A stretch of DNA of 6,839 bases from Clostridium sp. CAG:1219 (GCA_000433335.1 HF996765.1:10025-16863), one strand, 5' to 3'; shown: positions 1-6,375, counted from the stretch's first letter. Numbers and translations: made by a program. The notes: generated by a model from the letters alone, not told the origin.

Positions 1-75
1 GAAGCTAGCAAAATTGCTGTAATAGATGAGAGTAAACAAATAGAATTATTAAAGAAATTTATAAGGAAGGTATAA
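1..75 (+). CDS. 3' end of an unidentified upstream gene (partial)
   Basis: Frame 1 is open from the first base and ends at TAA (73-75), giving 24 residues that end in ELLKKFIRKV. The tail is charged and probably helical. The next gene begins two bases after this stop codon, and its ribosome binding site (AAGGAAGG, 63-70) lies inside this reading frame. Such tight packing suggests one transcript and makes it likely that the frame is a real gene end. The fragment is too short to assign a family or function. Confidence 0.6.
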   Translation, partial: EASKIAVIDESKQIELLKKFIRKV

Positions 76-76
76 T

Positions 77-1009
77 ATGAAAATTAAATCTTTTTGGAAA
101 AATAAGAAGAGAGTTTTAGCTATTGGTACTATGTCAGTATTAATAATATTACTTCTAATATTAGGCGTAGTATTAGTAAACAAAAATAAGCCTATAGAAA
201 CTATGAGTAATGTAGATGTGTATGAAGAAAATTTTGATGAAGTAAAGTTAGAAGATGATTTAGAAAACCAAGATATTAAAAGCATTGATGAATTGGAAGA
301 AGTAAAAGAAGAAGTAGTAGAAGAAGAGAAAAAAGAAGAGGAAAATTCTCAAACTGCAAATAATACCGACGATAAAAAAATGGTTTCCAATAAGAGATTT
401 TATATAAAAGTAAATAATCAAACAAATACAGTTACTGTATATAGTAAAAATCAAAATGGAGATTATGAACCACTAAAAGCAATGGTATGTTCTGTTGGAA
501 CGTATACGCCAACTTCTGGAAAATACACTATAGGAAGTAGATGGGAGTGGCTAGGACTTTTTGGAAATGTTTTTGGACATTATGTTACACAGATAACAGG
601 AAATATATTATTCCATTCAGTTCCATATACTGCTTGGGGAGATAATGGAACACTTGAATGGTGGGAATATGATAAACTTGGTACAAAAGCTTCTATGGGG
701 TGTGTTAGACTTCAAATATCAGATGCTAAATGGATATTTGAAAATGTAGATAGAGGAACTGTTGTTGAGTTTTATTCGGATGCCAATCCTGGTCCTCTTG
801 GTAAACCTACATCAATGAAAATTTCTCAAAACGAAGAATGCAGAAATTATGATCCTACTGATCCTTCAAATAATAATCCATGGAAAAACTATAATGATAA
901 AAAACAGCAAGAAGAATTAAAAAAACAAGAAGAAAAAAAGAAACAAGATGAAATAACAAAAAAAGATGATGAAGAAAAAATAGATATATACAGTCAAAAT
1001 AAAAATTAA
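77..1009 (+). CDS. Membrane-anchored L,D-transpeptidase (YkuD domain)
   Basis: The protein has 310 residues. Seen: a basic N-terminus, one membrane segment at about residues 13-34, a very acidic low-complexity linker (about 47-90, rich in Glu and Lys), a YkuD-type catalytic domain (about 107-235), and a Lys/Glu/Gln-rich tail (about 273-305) that may form a coiled coil. The active-site signature is clear: SMGCVRL with the catalytic Cys209, Arg211, and the partner His180 in FHSVPY. Known for the family: L,D-transpeptidases attack the third residue of a tetrapeptide stem to make 3-3 peptidoglycan cross-links or attach proteins to the wall. With an N-in anchor the domain would face the wall. The start at ATG 77 follows AAGGAAGG by 6 bases. 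No promoter is visible before it, so it probably shares a transcript with the gene ending at 75. No clear terminator follows. Exact substrate and paralog name cannot be decided here. Confidence 0.95.
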   Translation: MKIKSFWKNKKRVLAIGTMSVLIILLLILGVVLVNKNKPIETMSNVDVYEENFDEVKLEDDLENQDIKSIDELEEVKEEVVEEEKKEEENSQTANNTDDKKMVSNKRFYIKVNNQTNTVTVYSKNQNGDYEPLKAMVCSVGTYTPTSGKYTIGSRWEWLGLFGNVFGHYVTQITGNILFHSVPYTAWGDNGTLEWWEYDKLGTKASMGCVRLQISDAKWIFENVDRGTVVEFYSDANPGPLGKPTSMKISQNEECRNYDPTDPSNNNPWKNYNDKKQQEELKKQEEKKKQDEITKKDDEEKIDIYSQNKN

Positions 1010-1028
1010 AATATAGATACTTATAGTA

Positions 1029-1057
1029 TTTACATTAAAAAAATGTTGTGGTATAAT
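1029..1057 (+). promoter_or_regulatory. Sigma-A promoter of the ileS leader
   Basis: The -35 box TTTACA (1029-1034, 5 of 6 consensus) and the -10 box TATAAT (1052-1057, perfect) are separated by 17 bases. A TG at 1049-1050 gives an extended -10. Transcription should start near 1063-1065, just ahead of the T-box stem I. The promoter starts 19 bases after the transpeptidase stop codon. Confidence 0.88.
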
Positions 1058-1061
1058 GATT

Positions 1062-1321
1062 CGTAGTTAAAAACTATGACAGGAACGAGTAATAGTATTA
1101 TAAAATATGTAGCGAGTTAGGGGTGGTGAAAGCCTAATTAGAGTAGTATACTATGAAAATCATCCTCGAGTTGCAAGCTGAACAGAGAAATCTAATTAAG
1201 TGTAGCCGTAATCCTTACGTTATAAAGGACACATATGTTAGTATGGTGTATAATAAAGGTAGAATATAATTGTGCAATATGATCGCATGTGGCCTTTTTA
1301 TACAGGCATGTGCGATTTTTT
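1062..1321 (+). promoter_or_regulatory. T-box riboswitch, isoleucine specific, in the ileS leader
   Basis: Known role: the leader RNA reads the anticodon of tRNA-Ile and its free 3' end; uncharged tRNA stabilises an antiterminator and switches on ileS. Seen: the GAACGAGTAAT motif (1083-1093) and the distal-loop motif GGTGGTGAAAGCC (1122-1134) closed by a TTAGG/CCTAA stem. The helix above the specifier loop pairs ATAGTAT (1092-1098) with ATACTAT (1148-1154). The specifier loop GAAAATCATCC places the Ile codon ATC at 1159-1161 followed by the usual purine; a second ATC follows directly. A stem III hairpin is CGTAA(1207-1211)/TTACG(1215-1219), followed by the typical GTTA linker. A terminator lies at 1282-1321. 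The likely antiterminator pairs AAAGG (1255-1259) with CCTTT (1293-1297), which would disrupt the terminator. Odd: the bases after AAAGG are TAGA, not the TGGN that normally pairs with the tRNA tail; the only TGGT in this part is at 1244-1247. Confidence 0.85.
1282..1321 (+). terminator. T-box regulated intrinsic terminator before ileS
   Basis: ATCGCATGTG (1282-1291) pairs with CATGTGCGAT (1307-1316) over 10 pairs including two G-U wobbles. A bulged G and a further CC/GG (1293-1294 with 1305-1306) extend the stem, with a 10-base loop. A run of T follows (1316-1321). The 5' arm overlaps the bases proposed to pair with 1255-1259 in the antiterminator, as expected of a T-box switch. Confidence 0.87.
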
Positions 1322-1334
1322 CATACTTAAAATT

Positions 1335-1344
1335 AAAAGGGGGA
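1335..1344 (+). promoter_or_regulatory. Ribosome binding site that fixes the ileS start
   Basis: AAAAGGGGGA ends 6 bases before ATG 1351. It lies after the T-box terminator, so it is transcribed only when the leader reads through. The upstream in-frame TTG at 1270 has no such site and sits within the leader switch, so it is not a credible start. Confidence 0.85.
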
Positions 1345-1350
1345 TTTTTT

Positions 1351-4122
1351 ATGGAAGAAAAAAAAGATTATTCTTCAACACTAAACTTACCAAAAACCGA
1401 ATTTGAAATGAGAGGAAATTTACCAGCAAAAGAGCCTAAAATTTTGGAGGATTTTATTTCAAAAAAAGTTTATTATTTAGCATTGGAAAAAAACAAAAAC
1501 ACTGGAAAAAGATTTGTACTTCATGATGGCCCACCTTATGCTAATGGAAGTATCCATACAGGACATGCAATCGATAAAATCTTAAAGGATATAATTATAA
1601 GATATAAAACAATGAATGGATACTATGCTCCATACGTTCCAGGTTGGGATACACATGGCCTTCCAATAGAAAAGAAAGTTCAACAAGAAAAGAAAATTAC
1701 AAAAGATGATGTTGGGGTAACTGAATTTAGAAAAATATGTAAAGAATTTGCTCTTGAGGCTGTAAAGAAAACTGCAACTCAATTTGAACGTTTAGGAGGA
1801 CTTGGAGATTATCGTGATGAAACAAAAAGATATCTAACACTTGATAAAAAATTTGAAGCAAAGCAAATAGAAGTGTTTGGAAAGATGTATGAGAAGGGTT
1901 ACATTTATCGTGATTTAAAGCCTGTATATTGGTGTAGTGACTGTGAAACTGCGCTTGCAGAGGCTGAGATCGAATATAAGGATGATACTTCTACATCAAT
2001 ATATGTTAAATTTAAAGTTATTGATGATAAAGGAATATTATCACAGTATGGAACTGAAAATTTATACATAGTAATTTGGACTACAACACCATGGACTCTT
2101 CCAGGAAATATGGCTATAACATTAAATAAAGATTTTGATTATGCTGTAGTAGAAGCATGTGATAAGAAATATATAATGGCCAAAGAGTTAGTAGAAAAAG
2201 TAATGAGTGTAGGAAAATTTGAAGAGTATAAAATACTTGGAGAATTAAAGGGAAGCAAACTTGAAAATATAATTTGTTTAAATCCTGTAATTGATGATAA
2301 AACTTCACGTGTTATACTAGGATCAGATAAAGATTTACTCGTTACACTTGATGCTGGAACAGGTTGTGTACATACTGCACCTGGTCACGGACACGAAGAT
2401 TACTTATGTTGTAAAAGATACAAAGATATTGATATAATTGTTCCTGTAGATAAACATGGTAAGATGAATGAACTTGCGGGCAAATACAATGGAATGTATT
2501 ATACGAAAGCAAATGATGCAATAATTGAAGATCTAAAAGAAAGTGGTATGTTATTTGCATCTCAAGAGATTACCCACCAATATCCACACTGTTGGAGATG
2601 CAAAAAGCCTGTAATATATAGGGCAACTACTCAATGGTTTGCTTCAATAGATGGCTTTAGAGAAAAAGCACTTTCAGAAATTGATAATGTTAAATGGTAC
2701 CCAAGTTGGGGAGCAGAACGTATGAAAAACATGATCAAAGATAGAACAGATTGGTGTATTTCACGTCAGAGATGTTGGGGAGTGCCAATTCCTATATTCT
2801 ATTGTGCAGATTGTGGAAAAGAGTATGTAACTCATGAAACTTTAAAGAAAGTTCAAGAATTATTTGCAAATGAAGGTTCATCTGCTTGGTTTTCAAAAAC
2901 TCCAGAAGAAATTATAGGAAATAATTTTGTATGTGAATGTGGTTGCACTAAACTAGAAAAAGAAAAAGACATAATGGATGTATGGTTTGATTCAGGTTCT
3001 TCTCATACTGCCGTTTTAAATGAGGCATATGGTCTCCCTGAAGGAAAAGCAGATATGTACATTGAAGGAAACGATCAGTATAGAGGATGGTTCCAATCAT
3101 CACTTTTAACCGCTGTAGCAACAAAAGGAGAAGCTCCATACAAAGAAGTTGTAACACATGGTATGGTAGTTGACGGCGAAGGAAGAAAGATGTCAAAATC
3201 TCTTGGAAATGGTATAGACCCTATTGATATTGTAAATGAATATGGCGCAGATATTTTAAGACTTTGGGCTACTTCATCAGATTATCATGCAGAAATTAGG
3301 CTTTCAAAAGATATATTAAAACAAATTGCAGAAGTATATAAGAAAATAAGAAATACTATAAGATTTTTACTTGGCAATACATCAGATTTTGATCCAAAGT
3401 CTGATTATGTAGAATATAAAGATAGAGATGAACTAGACAGATATATGATGTATAAAGTAGAAAAATTAGTAGAGTATATAAATGATGCATATTCAAGTTA
3501 TGAGTATCATTTGGTTTATAGCGAAATTCACAGATTTTGTAACTTAGAATTATCTGCTAAATATTTGGATGTTATTAAAGACAGACTATATACTTACAGA
3601 GTAGATCATAAATTAAGAAGAAGTTGTCAATCTACTATGTATGATATATTAAACATACTTACTCGTCTTTTATCTCCAATACTTGTTTATACATCAGAGG
3701 AAATTTATTCTTATATAAAACCTATGAATGAGAAAAAAGAAAGTATTTTATTAGAAGATTTCCCTATATACACTAATGAATACGAAGATAATACTTTAAT
3801 TGCTAAGTGGAATGAAATTTTTGAAATTAAAGACAGTTTTGCAAAATCAGTAGAAGAGGCAAGGGCAAAAAGAGAAATTGGAAGTTCACTAGATAGTAAA
3901 GTTACGCTTTACACTGATGGAAAAGAGTATGAGTTTGCATGCAATAATAAAGAAGAAATTAAACTTGTTTCTATAGTATCAGAATTTGAAATAGAAAAAT
4001 CAAATGAAAGAAAAGTTGAAGTTTCAAAATCAACAGGTGTAAAATGCCCTAGATGTTGGACTTATGCTAATGAATTTGACGATTCAGGAATTTGTATGAA
4101 GTGTTATAAAAATATGTTATAA
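1351..4122 (+). CDS. ileS: Isoleucyl-tRNA synthetase
   Basis: A cytoplasmic class I aminoacyl-tRNA synthetase that charges tRNA-Ile with isoleucine and edits mischarged valine. From ATG 1351 it has 923 residues, the normal length for bacterial IleRS. Seen in order: PPYANG and the HIGH-type motif HTGH (69-72) of the Rossmann fold; a CP1 editing domain with TTPWTLPGN (245-253) and GTGCVHTAPGHGHED (336-350); MDVWFDSGSSH (542-552); KMSKS (613-617); a helical anticodon-binding region; and a C-terminal zinc knuckle with Cys899, 902, 915 and 918. Further Cys pairs at 195/198 with 414/417 and at 485/488 with 528/530 could be zinc sites of the kind reported in some IleRS proteins. All catalytic motifs are intact. 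Expression is under the upstream T-box with an Ile specifier, matching the product. The reading frame is open further upstream to 1270, but that part overlaps the terminator and lacks a ribosome binding site. Confidence 0.99.
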   Translation: MEEKKDYSSTLNLPKTEFEMRGNLPAKEPKILEDFISKKVYYLALEKNKNTGKRFVLHDGPPYANGSIHTGHAIDKILKDIIIRYKTMNGYYAPYVPGWDTHGLPIEKKVQQEKKITKDDVGVTEFRKICKEFALEAVKKTATQFERLGGLGDYRDETKRYLTLDKKFEAKQIEVFGKMYEKGYIYRDLKPVYWCSDCETALAEAEIEYKDDTSTSIYVKFKVIDDKGILSQYGTENLYIVIWTTTPWTLPGNMAITLNKDFDYAVVEACDKKYIMAKELVEKVMSVGKFEEYKILGELKGSKLENIICLNPVIDDKTSRVILGSDKDLLVTLDAGTGCVHTAPGHGHEDYLCCKRYKDIDIIVPVDKHGKMNELAGKYNGMYYTKANDAIIEDLKESGMLFASQEITHQYPHCWRCKKPVIYRATTQWFASIDGFREKALSEIDNVKWYPSWGAERMKNMIKDRTDWCISRQRCWGVPIPIFYCADCGKEYVTHETLKKVQELFANEGSSAWFSKTPEEIIGNNFVCECGCTKLEKEKDIMDVWFDSGSSHTAVLNEAYGLPEGKADMYIEGNDQYRGWFQSSLLTAVATKGEAPYKEVVTHGMVVDGEGRKMSKSLGNGIDPIDIVNEYGADILRLWATSSDYHAEIRLSKDILKQIAEVYKKIRNTIRFLLGNTSDFDPKSDYVEYKDRDELDRYMMYKVEKLVEYINDAYSSYEYHLVYSEIHRFCNLELSAKYLDVIKDRLYTYRVDHKLRRSCQSTMYDILNILTRLLSPILVYTSEEIYSYIKPMNEKKESILLEDFPIYTNEYEDNTLIAKWNEIFEIKDSFAKSVEEARAKREIGSSLDSKVTLYTDGKEYEFACNNKEEIKLVSIVSEFEIEKSNERKVEVSKSTGVKCPRCWTYANEFDDSGICMKCYKNML

Positions 4123-4128
4123 AAATAT
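4103..4128 (+). repeat. 13-bp perfect tandem duplication across the ileS stop codon
   Basis: The unit GTTATAAAAATAT occurs at 4103-4115 and again, directly adjoining, at 4116-4128. The ileS stop TAA (4120-4122) lies in the second copy. With a single copy the protein would still end nearby, because the bases that follow (GTAATA) would supply TAA in frame, one residue earlier. Confidence 0.85.
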
Positions 4129-4147
4129 GTAATATATAATATTTTTT

Positions 4148-4180
4148 AGATATAAGTAAAATTTACTTATATCTTTTTTT
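4148..4180 (+). terminator. Intrinsic terminator of ileS
   Basis: AGATATAAGTAAA (4148-4160) and TTTACTTATATCT (4162-4174) are perfect inverted repeats, so the real stem is about 11-12 pairs around a short A/T loop. A run of seven T (4174-4180) follows. It separates ileS from the next promoter. There is no matching A tract on the 5' side, so it appears to work in the + direction only. Confidence 0.93.
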
Positions 4181-4188
4181 ATAAAATA

Positions 4189-4216
4189 TTGACTTTTTAA
4201 ACTATAGTGGTATAAT
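4189..4216 (+). promoter_or_regulatory. Sigma-A promoter of the two small membrane protein genes
   Basis: TTGACT (4189-4194, 5 of 6) and TATAAT (4211-4216, 6 of 6) are spaced by 16 bases, with an extended -10 TG at 4208-4209. The predicted start near 4222-4224 leaves a leader of about 70 bases. That leader can form a small hairpin, CTCAT(4244-4248)/GTGAG(4253-4257), with outer pairing ATTTA(4233-4237)/TAAAT(4260-4264). It matches no riboswitch I recognise. Confidence 0.85.
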
Positions 4217-4293
4217 TATTTAACATAAATGAATTTAGATGGCCTCATAAATGTGAGTTTAAATATAAAGCAATTTAATTAAAGGAGCTTTTT

Positions 4294-4776
4294 ATGAAAA
4301 AAAGTATTATAAAAAATATTTTGGAGATTTTAGCAATATCTTCAATGGCTGTTATGATTGTATCATTTATTACAATATACGCATTTAATTTTTGCATAAC
4401 TGATGAAAGTCAAGTTAAGTATTTATTAGATAGTACAACAGGAAATGTTACAGTTTTAGAATTGCCAAAAGGTATTAAAGAAGCAGATGTAACATTTAAA
4501 GTGAATGTTAGTGTAGATGATATGGATAGTGTAATAAAAGGAGCGGTATTTAATCAAAAAGTTAAAGTAAATGATAAAATTAATTTATATCAGGTACTTT
4601 CAATAAACGATAAGTATGCTATCAAGGAGACAAATATGGAAATAGTAAAAATGACAGGAAATGACATTCCAAATGAAGCATCCTTAACTATAACCATTAT
4701 ATTTATTGTAGCTATAGTGAATATAACTGTATATTTTATCTATCTAATATTTTTTTACAATGAGAAAACTCGTTAG
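4294..4776 (+). CDS. Unknown small protein with two membrane segments (first of a paralogous pair)
   Basis: I do not recognise this 160-residue protein. Seen: a short basic N-terminus (MKKSIIKN), a membrane segment at about 10-32, a middle domain of about 95 residues, a second membrane segment at about 131-155, and a short charged end (NEKTR). By the positive-inside rule both ends should be cytoplasmic and the middle domain outside. That domain alternates hydrophobic and polar residues (for example DVTFKVNVSV, 65-74), suggesting beta structure. It shares with the following gene the order D-x-x-TGN (46-51), a Pro after the next strand, A-x-V-T-F-K (64-69), INLY (96-99) and Y-x-IK (108-111). 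The start at ATG 4294 is preceded by AAAGGAG (4281-4287). It is the first gene of a two-gene transcript. There is no cysteine pair, catalytic triad or lipobox to suggest an enzyme or lipoprotein. Confidence 0.88.
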   Translation: MKKSIIKNILEILAISSMAVMIVSFITIYAFNFCITDESQVKYLLDSTTGNVTVLELPKGIKEADVTFKVNVSVDDMDSVIKGAVFNQKVKVNDKINLYQVLSINDKYAIKETNMEIVKMTGNDIPNEASLTITIIFIVAIVNITVYFIYLIFFYNEKTR

Positions 4777-4806
4777 TATAAAATGTAACGAATAAAGGAG
4801 ATACAT

Positions 4807-5286
4807 ATGAAAAGAGTTAGTATTTATTCAAGAAAGCTAGGATATTTAGCTAATTTCATGGTACTAGTAATTATTGCCATAATATTTTTTTGCACTTTTA
4901 GTGTAAAAAAAGAATGGAAGAATATTGATGTAAGTTATTCTTTTGATCCATATACAGGTAATCTCATAGTAGCTGGATTTCCATCTGAAATGCAAAGTGC
5001 AAGACTTTCTTTTAGAATTAGTGCAACAATAGACGGTACTGACAATAATGAAAAAGTTGTGAGAGTAAAAGATAGAGTTATCAGCAAAAAAGAAAACTGG
5101 ATTAATTTATATTCTGAACTTAGAATAGATTCGAATTATAAAATAAAAAAGTTTTCCGTTGTTACAGAAGATGTGGATTACAGTATTTTTTCTCGTACAC
5201 ATTTTGTAATAATAGTTGTAATACTGCTTGCAGCTGTTTGTTATCTATTGTGGTATTTGTTTGCTATAGTGCTAAAAAATAAATAG
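4807..5286 (+). CDS. Unknown small protein with two membrane segments (second of a paralogous pair)
   Basis: A 159-residue protein of unknown function with the same plan as its upstream neighbour: a basic start (MKRVSIYSRK), a membrane segment at about 12-32, an outer domain of about 95 residues, and a membrane segment at about 132-155 ending in LKNK. Shared signature with the neighbour: D-x-x-TGN (47-52), FP (58-59), ARLSFRI (65-71), WINLY (98-102), LRID (105-108), YKIK (111-114). Similarity is clear in the outer domain but low in the membrane segments, so the duplication is old. It begins 30 bases after the previous stop codon, with AAAGGAG (4794-4800) placed 6 bases before ATG 4807. This implies cotranscription, and a hetero- or homo-oligomeric membrane partner role is possible (inference only). 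A terminator follows at once. Confidence 0.88.
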   Translation: MKRVSIYSRKLGYLANFMVLVIIAIIFFCTFSVKKEWKNIDVSYSFDPYTGNLIVAGFPSEMQSARLSFRISATIDGTDNNEKVVRVKDRVISKKENWINLYSELRIDSNYKIKKFSVVTEDVDYSIFSRTHFVIIVVILLAAVCYLLWYLFAIVLKNK

Positions 5287-5311
5287 GGCTACCCGTAAAA
5301 CGGGTAGTTTT
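5287..5311 (+). terminator. Intrinsic terminator after the membrane protein pair
   Basis: CTACCCGT (5289-5296) pairs with ACGGGTAG (5300-5307) over 8 pairs, much more G+C-rich than its surroundings, with an AAA loop. Two G-U pairs can extend the base. TTTT (5308-5311) follows, then AATTT. It starts directly after the TAG stop (5284-5286). The short T run makes it moderate rather than ideal. Confidence 0.88.
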
Positions 5312-5349
5312 AATTTATGCTATAGGTATAATTAAAGTAATACATTAAT

Positions 5350-5378
5350 TTGACGTAATTTTAGAATTATGTTATAAT
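5350..5378 (+). promoter_or_regulatory. Sigma-A promoter of the ankyrin-repeat genes
   Basis: TTGACG (5350-5355, 5 of 6) and TATAAT (5373-5378, perfect) are spaced by 17 bases, and TG at 5370-5371 gives an extended -10. Transcription should begin near 5384-5386, leaving a leader of just under 60 bases before the start codon at 5443. Confidence 0.87.
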
Positions 5379-5400
5379 TGCAGCAGTTTTAATTTTATGA

Positions 5401-5422
5401 AAAAGCAATAAAAATTGCTTTT
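5401..5422 (+). promoter_or_regulatory. Leader hairpin before the first ankyrin gene
   Basis: AAAAGCAAT (5401-5409) and ATTGCTTTT (5414-5422) are perfect 9-base inverted repeats around an AAAA loop. The hairpin lies between the promoter and the ribosome binding site (5430-5434), about 15-37 bases into the predicted RNA. It resembles a weak terminator with T only within the stem, so it could be an attenuator, a stabilising 5' stem, or a protein-binding site. The function is not shown by the sequence. Confidence 0.6.
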
Positions 5423-5429
5423 AGATTAT

Positions 5430-5434
5430 GGAGG
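5430..5434 (+). promoter_or_regulatory. Ribosome binding site that fixes the first ankyrin gene's start
   Basis: GGAGG is followed by 8 bases and then ATG 5443. The second ankyrin gene has GGAGG with the same 8-base spacing and nearly the same spacer (AAAACAAA here, AAAACTAA there). The earlier in-frame ATG at 5428 overlaps this site and has none of its own, so 5443 is preferred. Confidence 0.85.
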
Positions 5435-5442
5435 AAAACAAA

Positions 5443-6375
5443 ATGCTAAATTTTATTGAAACTAAGAGCAGATATCCGGAAGAGGTGAGTGCCTCTGAAC
5501 TTATGTACGCATGTCAGTATGGAAAAATAAGGAGGGTAAAAAAATTAATAAAGAAGGGCTTTAATACATACTTTGAAGCTGGCATTGCATTAATGTATGC
5601 ATCTATGGCAGGACATGACGAAGTGATCAAAGTGCTTCTCGAAAACGGTGCAAATATTAATAATCGTGCATTATTTTTTGCGTCGCTTAACGGTCATGCA
5701 TCAACAGTTGAAATATTACTTAAGCATGGTGCCAATATTCATGCTGAGGATGAAAAAGCACTAATAACTGCATCTGAGCAAGGTTACGTGGAAGTAGTGG
5801 AAATACTTCTTAAATATGGAGCAGATATATACGCTAAAAATGATGAGGCTCTAGGCCGGGCGGTGCTTTATAATCATATTGAAGTAGTAAAAATTCTTAT
5901 AGAAGCGGGAGCTAATATACATTTTGATGACGAATATTTGCTACGCACTGCTTCTAAGTATGGGTATACCCCAATAGTTGCCTTACTACTTGAAAATGAT
6001 GCCGATGTTCACGCTAAAGGCGAAGAGTCACTAAAAAATGCATCTGAGAATGGTAATACTGAAACCGTGAGAGTACTTATTAAGTATGGCGCGGATGTAC
6101 ACACTTGTGATGACTTACCATTAAGAAGAGCTTCATCAGAAGGTTATGTTGAAACGGTGAGAGTACTCATTATAAATGGCGCTGATGTAAATGCTTTAAA
6201 TGATGACGCAATAAAAAGTGCAGCTCACAATGGTCATGAGGATGTAGTAGAACTATTAATATTAAATGGGGCAAACGTAGAAGCTGAAAATGACTATGCA
6301 CTCAAAACAGCAATTTATAATAAACATGTTAAAGTAAAAGAAGTACTTTGTAAAATGTGGTATAAAAGACAATAA
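5443..6375 (+). CDS. Ankyrin-repeat protein with 30-residue repeats
   Basis: From ATG 5443 the protein has 310 residues and is almost wholly ankyrin repeats. After an 18-residue polar N-terminus, repeats begin at residues 19, 49, 76, 106, 136, 166, 196, 226, 256 and 286: ten units, the last one short and ending in a basic tail (MWYKRQ). From residue 76 on the spacing is exactly 30. The second unit is 27. The consensus is roughly L-x-x-A-S-x-x-G-Y/H-x-E-x-V-x-x-L-L-x-x-G-A-D/N-V/I-H-A-x-N-D, with no TPLH motif. No signal peptide or membrane segment is seen, so it should be cytoplasmic. Known of the family: ankyrin stacks bind other proteins and have no catalysis of their own; the partner here is unknown. 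G+C, hand-counted over four 60-base rows, is about 38%, against about 27% in four rows of ileS, which hints at a different history. A paralog follows 20 bases downstream. An in-frame ATG at 5428 is a less likely start. Confidence 0.95.
   Translation: MLNFIETKSRYPEEVSASELMYACQYGKIRRVKKLIKKGFNTYFEAGIALMYASMAGHDEVIKVLLENGANINNRALFFASLNGHASTVEILLKHGANIHAEDEKALITASEQGYVEVVEILLKYGADIYAKNDEALGRAVLYNHIEVVKILIEAGANIHFDDEYLLRTASKYGYTPIVALLLENDADVHAKGEESLKNASENGNTETVRVLIKYGADVHTCDDLPLRRASSEGYVETVRVLIINGADVNALNDDAIKSAAHNGHEDVVELLILNGANVEAENDYALKTAIYNKHVKVKEVLCKMWYKRQ
5497..6372 (+). repeat. Coding 90-bp tandem repeats (ankyrin units, first gene)
   Basis: The ankyrin units form a 90-base period in the DNA, exact from 5668 to the gene end, with one 81-base unit at 5587-5667. 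Units are well diverged at the base level. The seventh and eighth (from 6028 and 6118) share the clearest stretch, GAAAC[C/G]GTGAGAGTACT followed by C/T and ATT. Confidence 0.85.

Noticed and set aside
1062..1078. Hairpin TAGTT/AACTA as a separate terminator or operator
   Set aside because: It lies at the predicted transcript start of the ileS leader with no T run. It is more simply part of, or competing with, the base of T-box stem I.
1238..1330. Pairing of TTAGTATG (1238-1245) with CATACTTAA (1322-1330) as an alternative antiterminator
   Set aside because: It would enclose the whole terminator hairpin without disrupting it, so it cannot act as an exclusive switch. Short A/T-rich pairing of this kind is expected by chance.
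1270..1350. N-terminal extension of ileS from an in-frame TTG at 1270
   Set aside because: It overlaps the T-box terminator, has no ribosome binding site, and adds 27 residues not expected in IleRS. ATG 1351 has a strong site and gives the normal length.
49..3196. Several minus-strand open frames of 64-82 codons
   Set aside because: They lie opposite the transpeptidase and ileS genes, have biased compositions (for example long Phe/Tyr or Leu/His runs) and no ribosome binding sites. They are shadows of the real genes.
5304..5332. Second promoter with TATAAT at 5327-5332
   Set aside because: No acceptable -35 box lies at the right distance. The region upstream is the terminator hairpin of the previous operon, and a better promoter lies at 5350-5378.
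5428..5442. Upstream ATG of the first ankyrin gene
   Set aside because: The GGAGG site lies within this stretch and points to ATG 5443. The same cassette spacing recurs in the second ankyrin gene.
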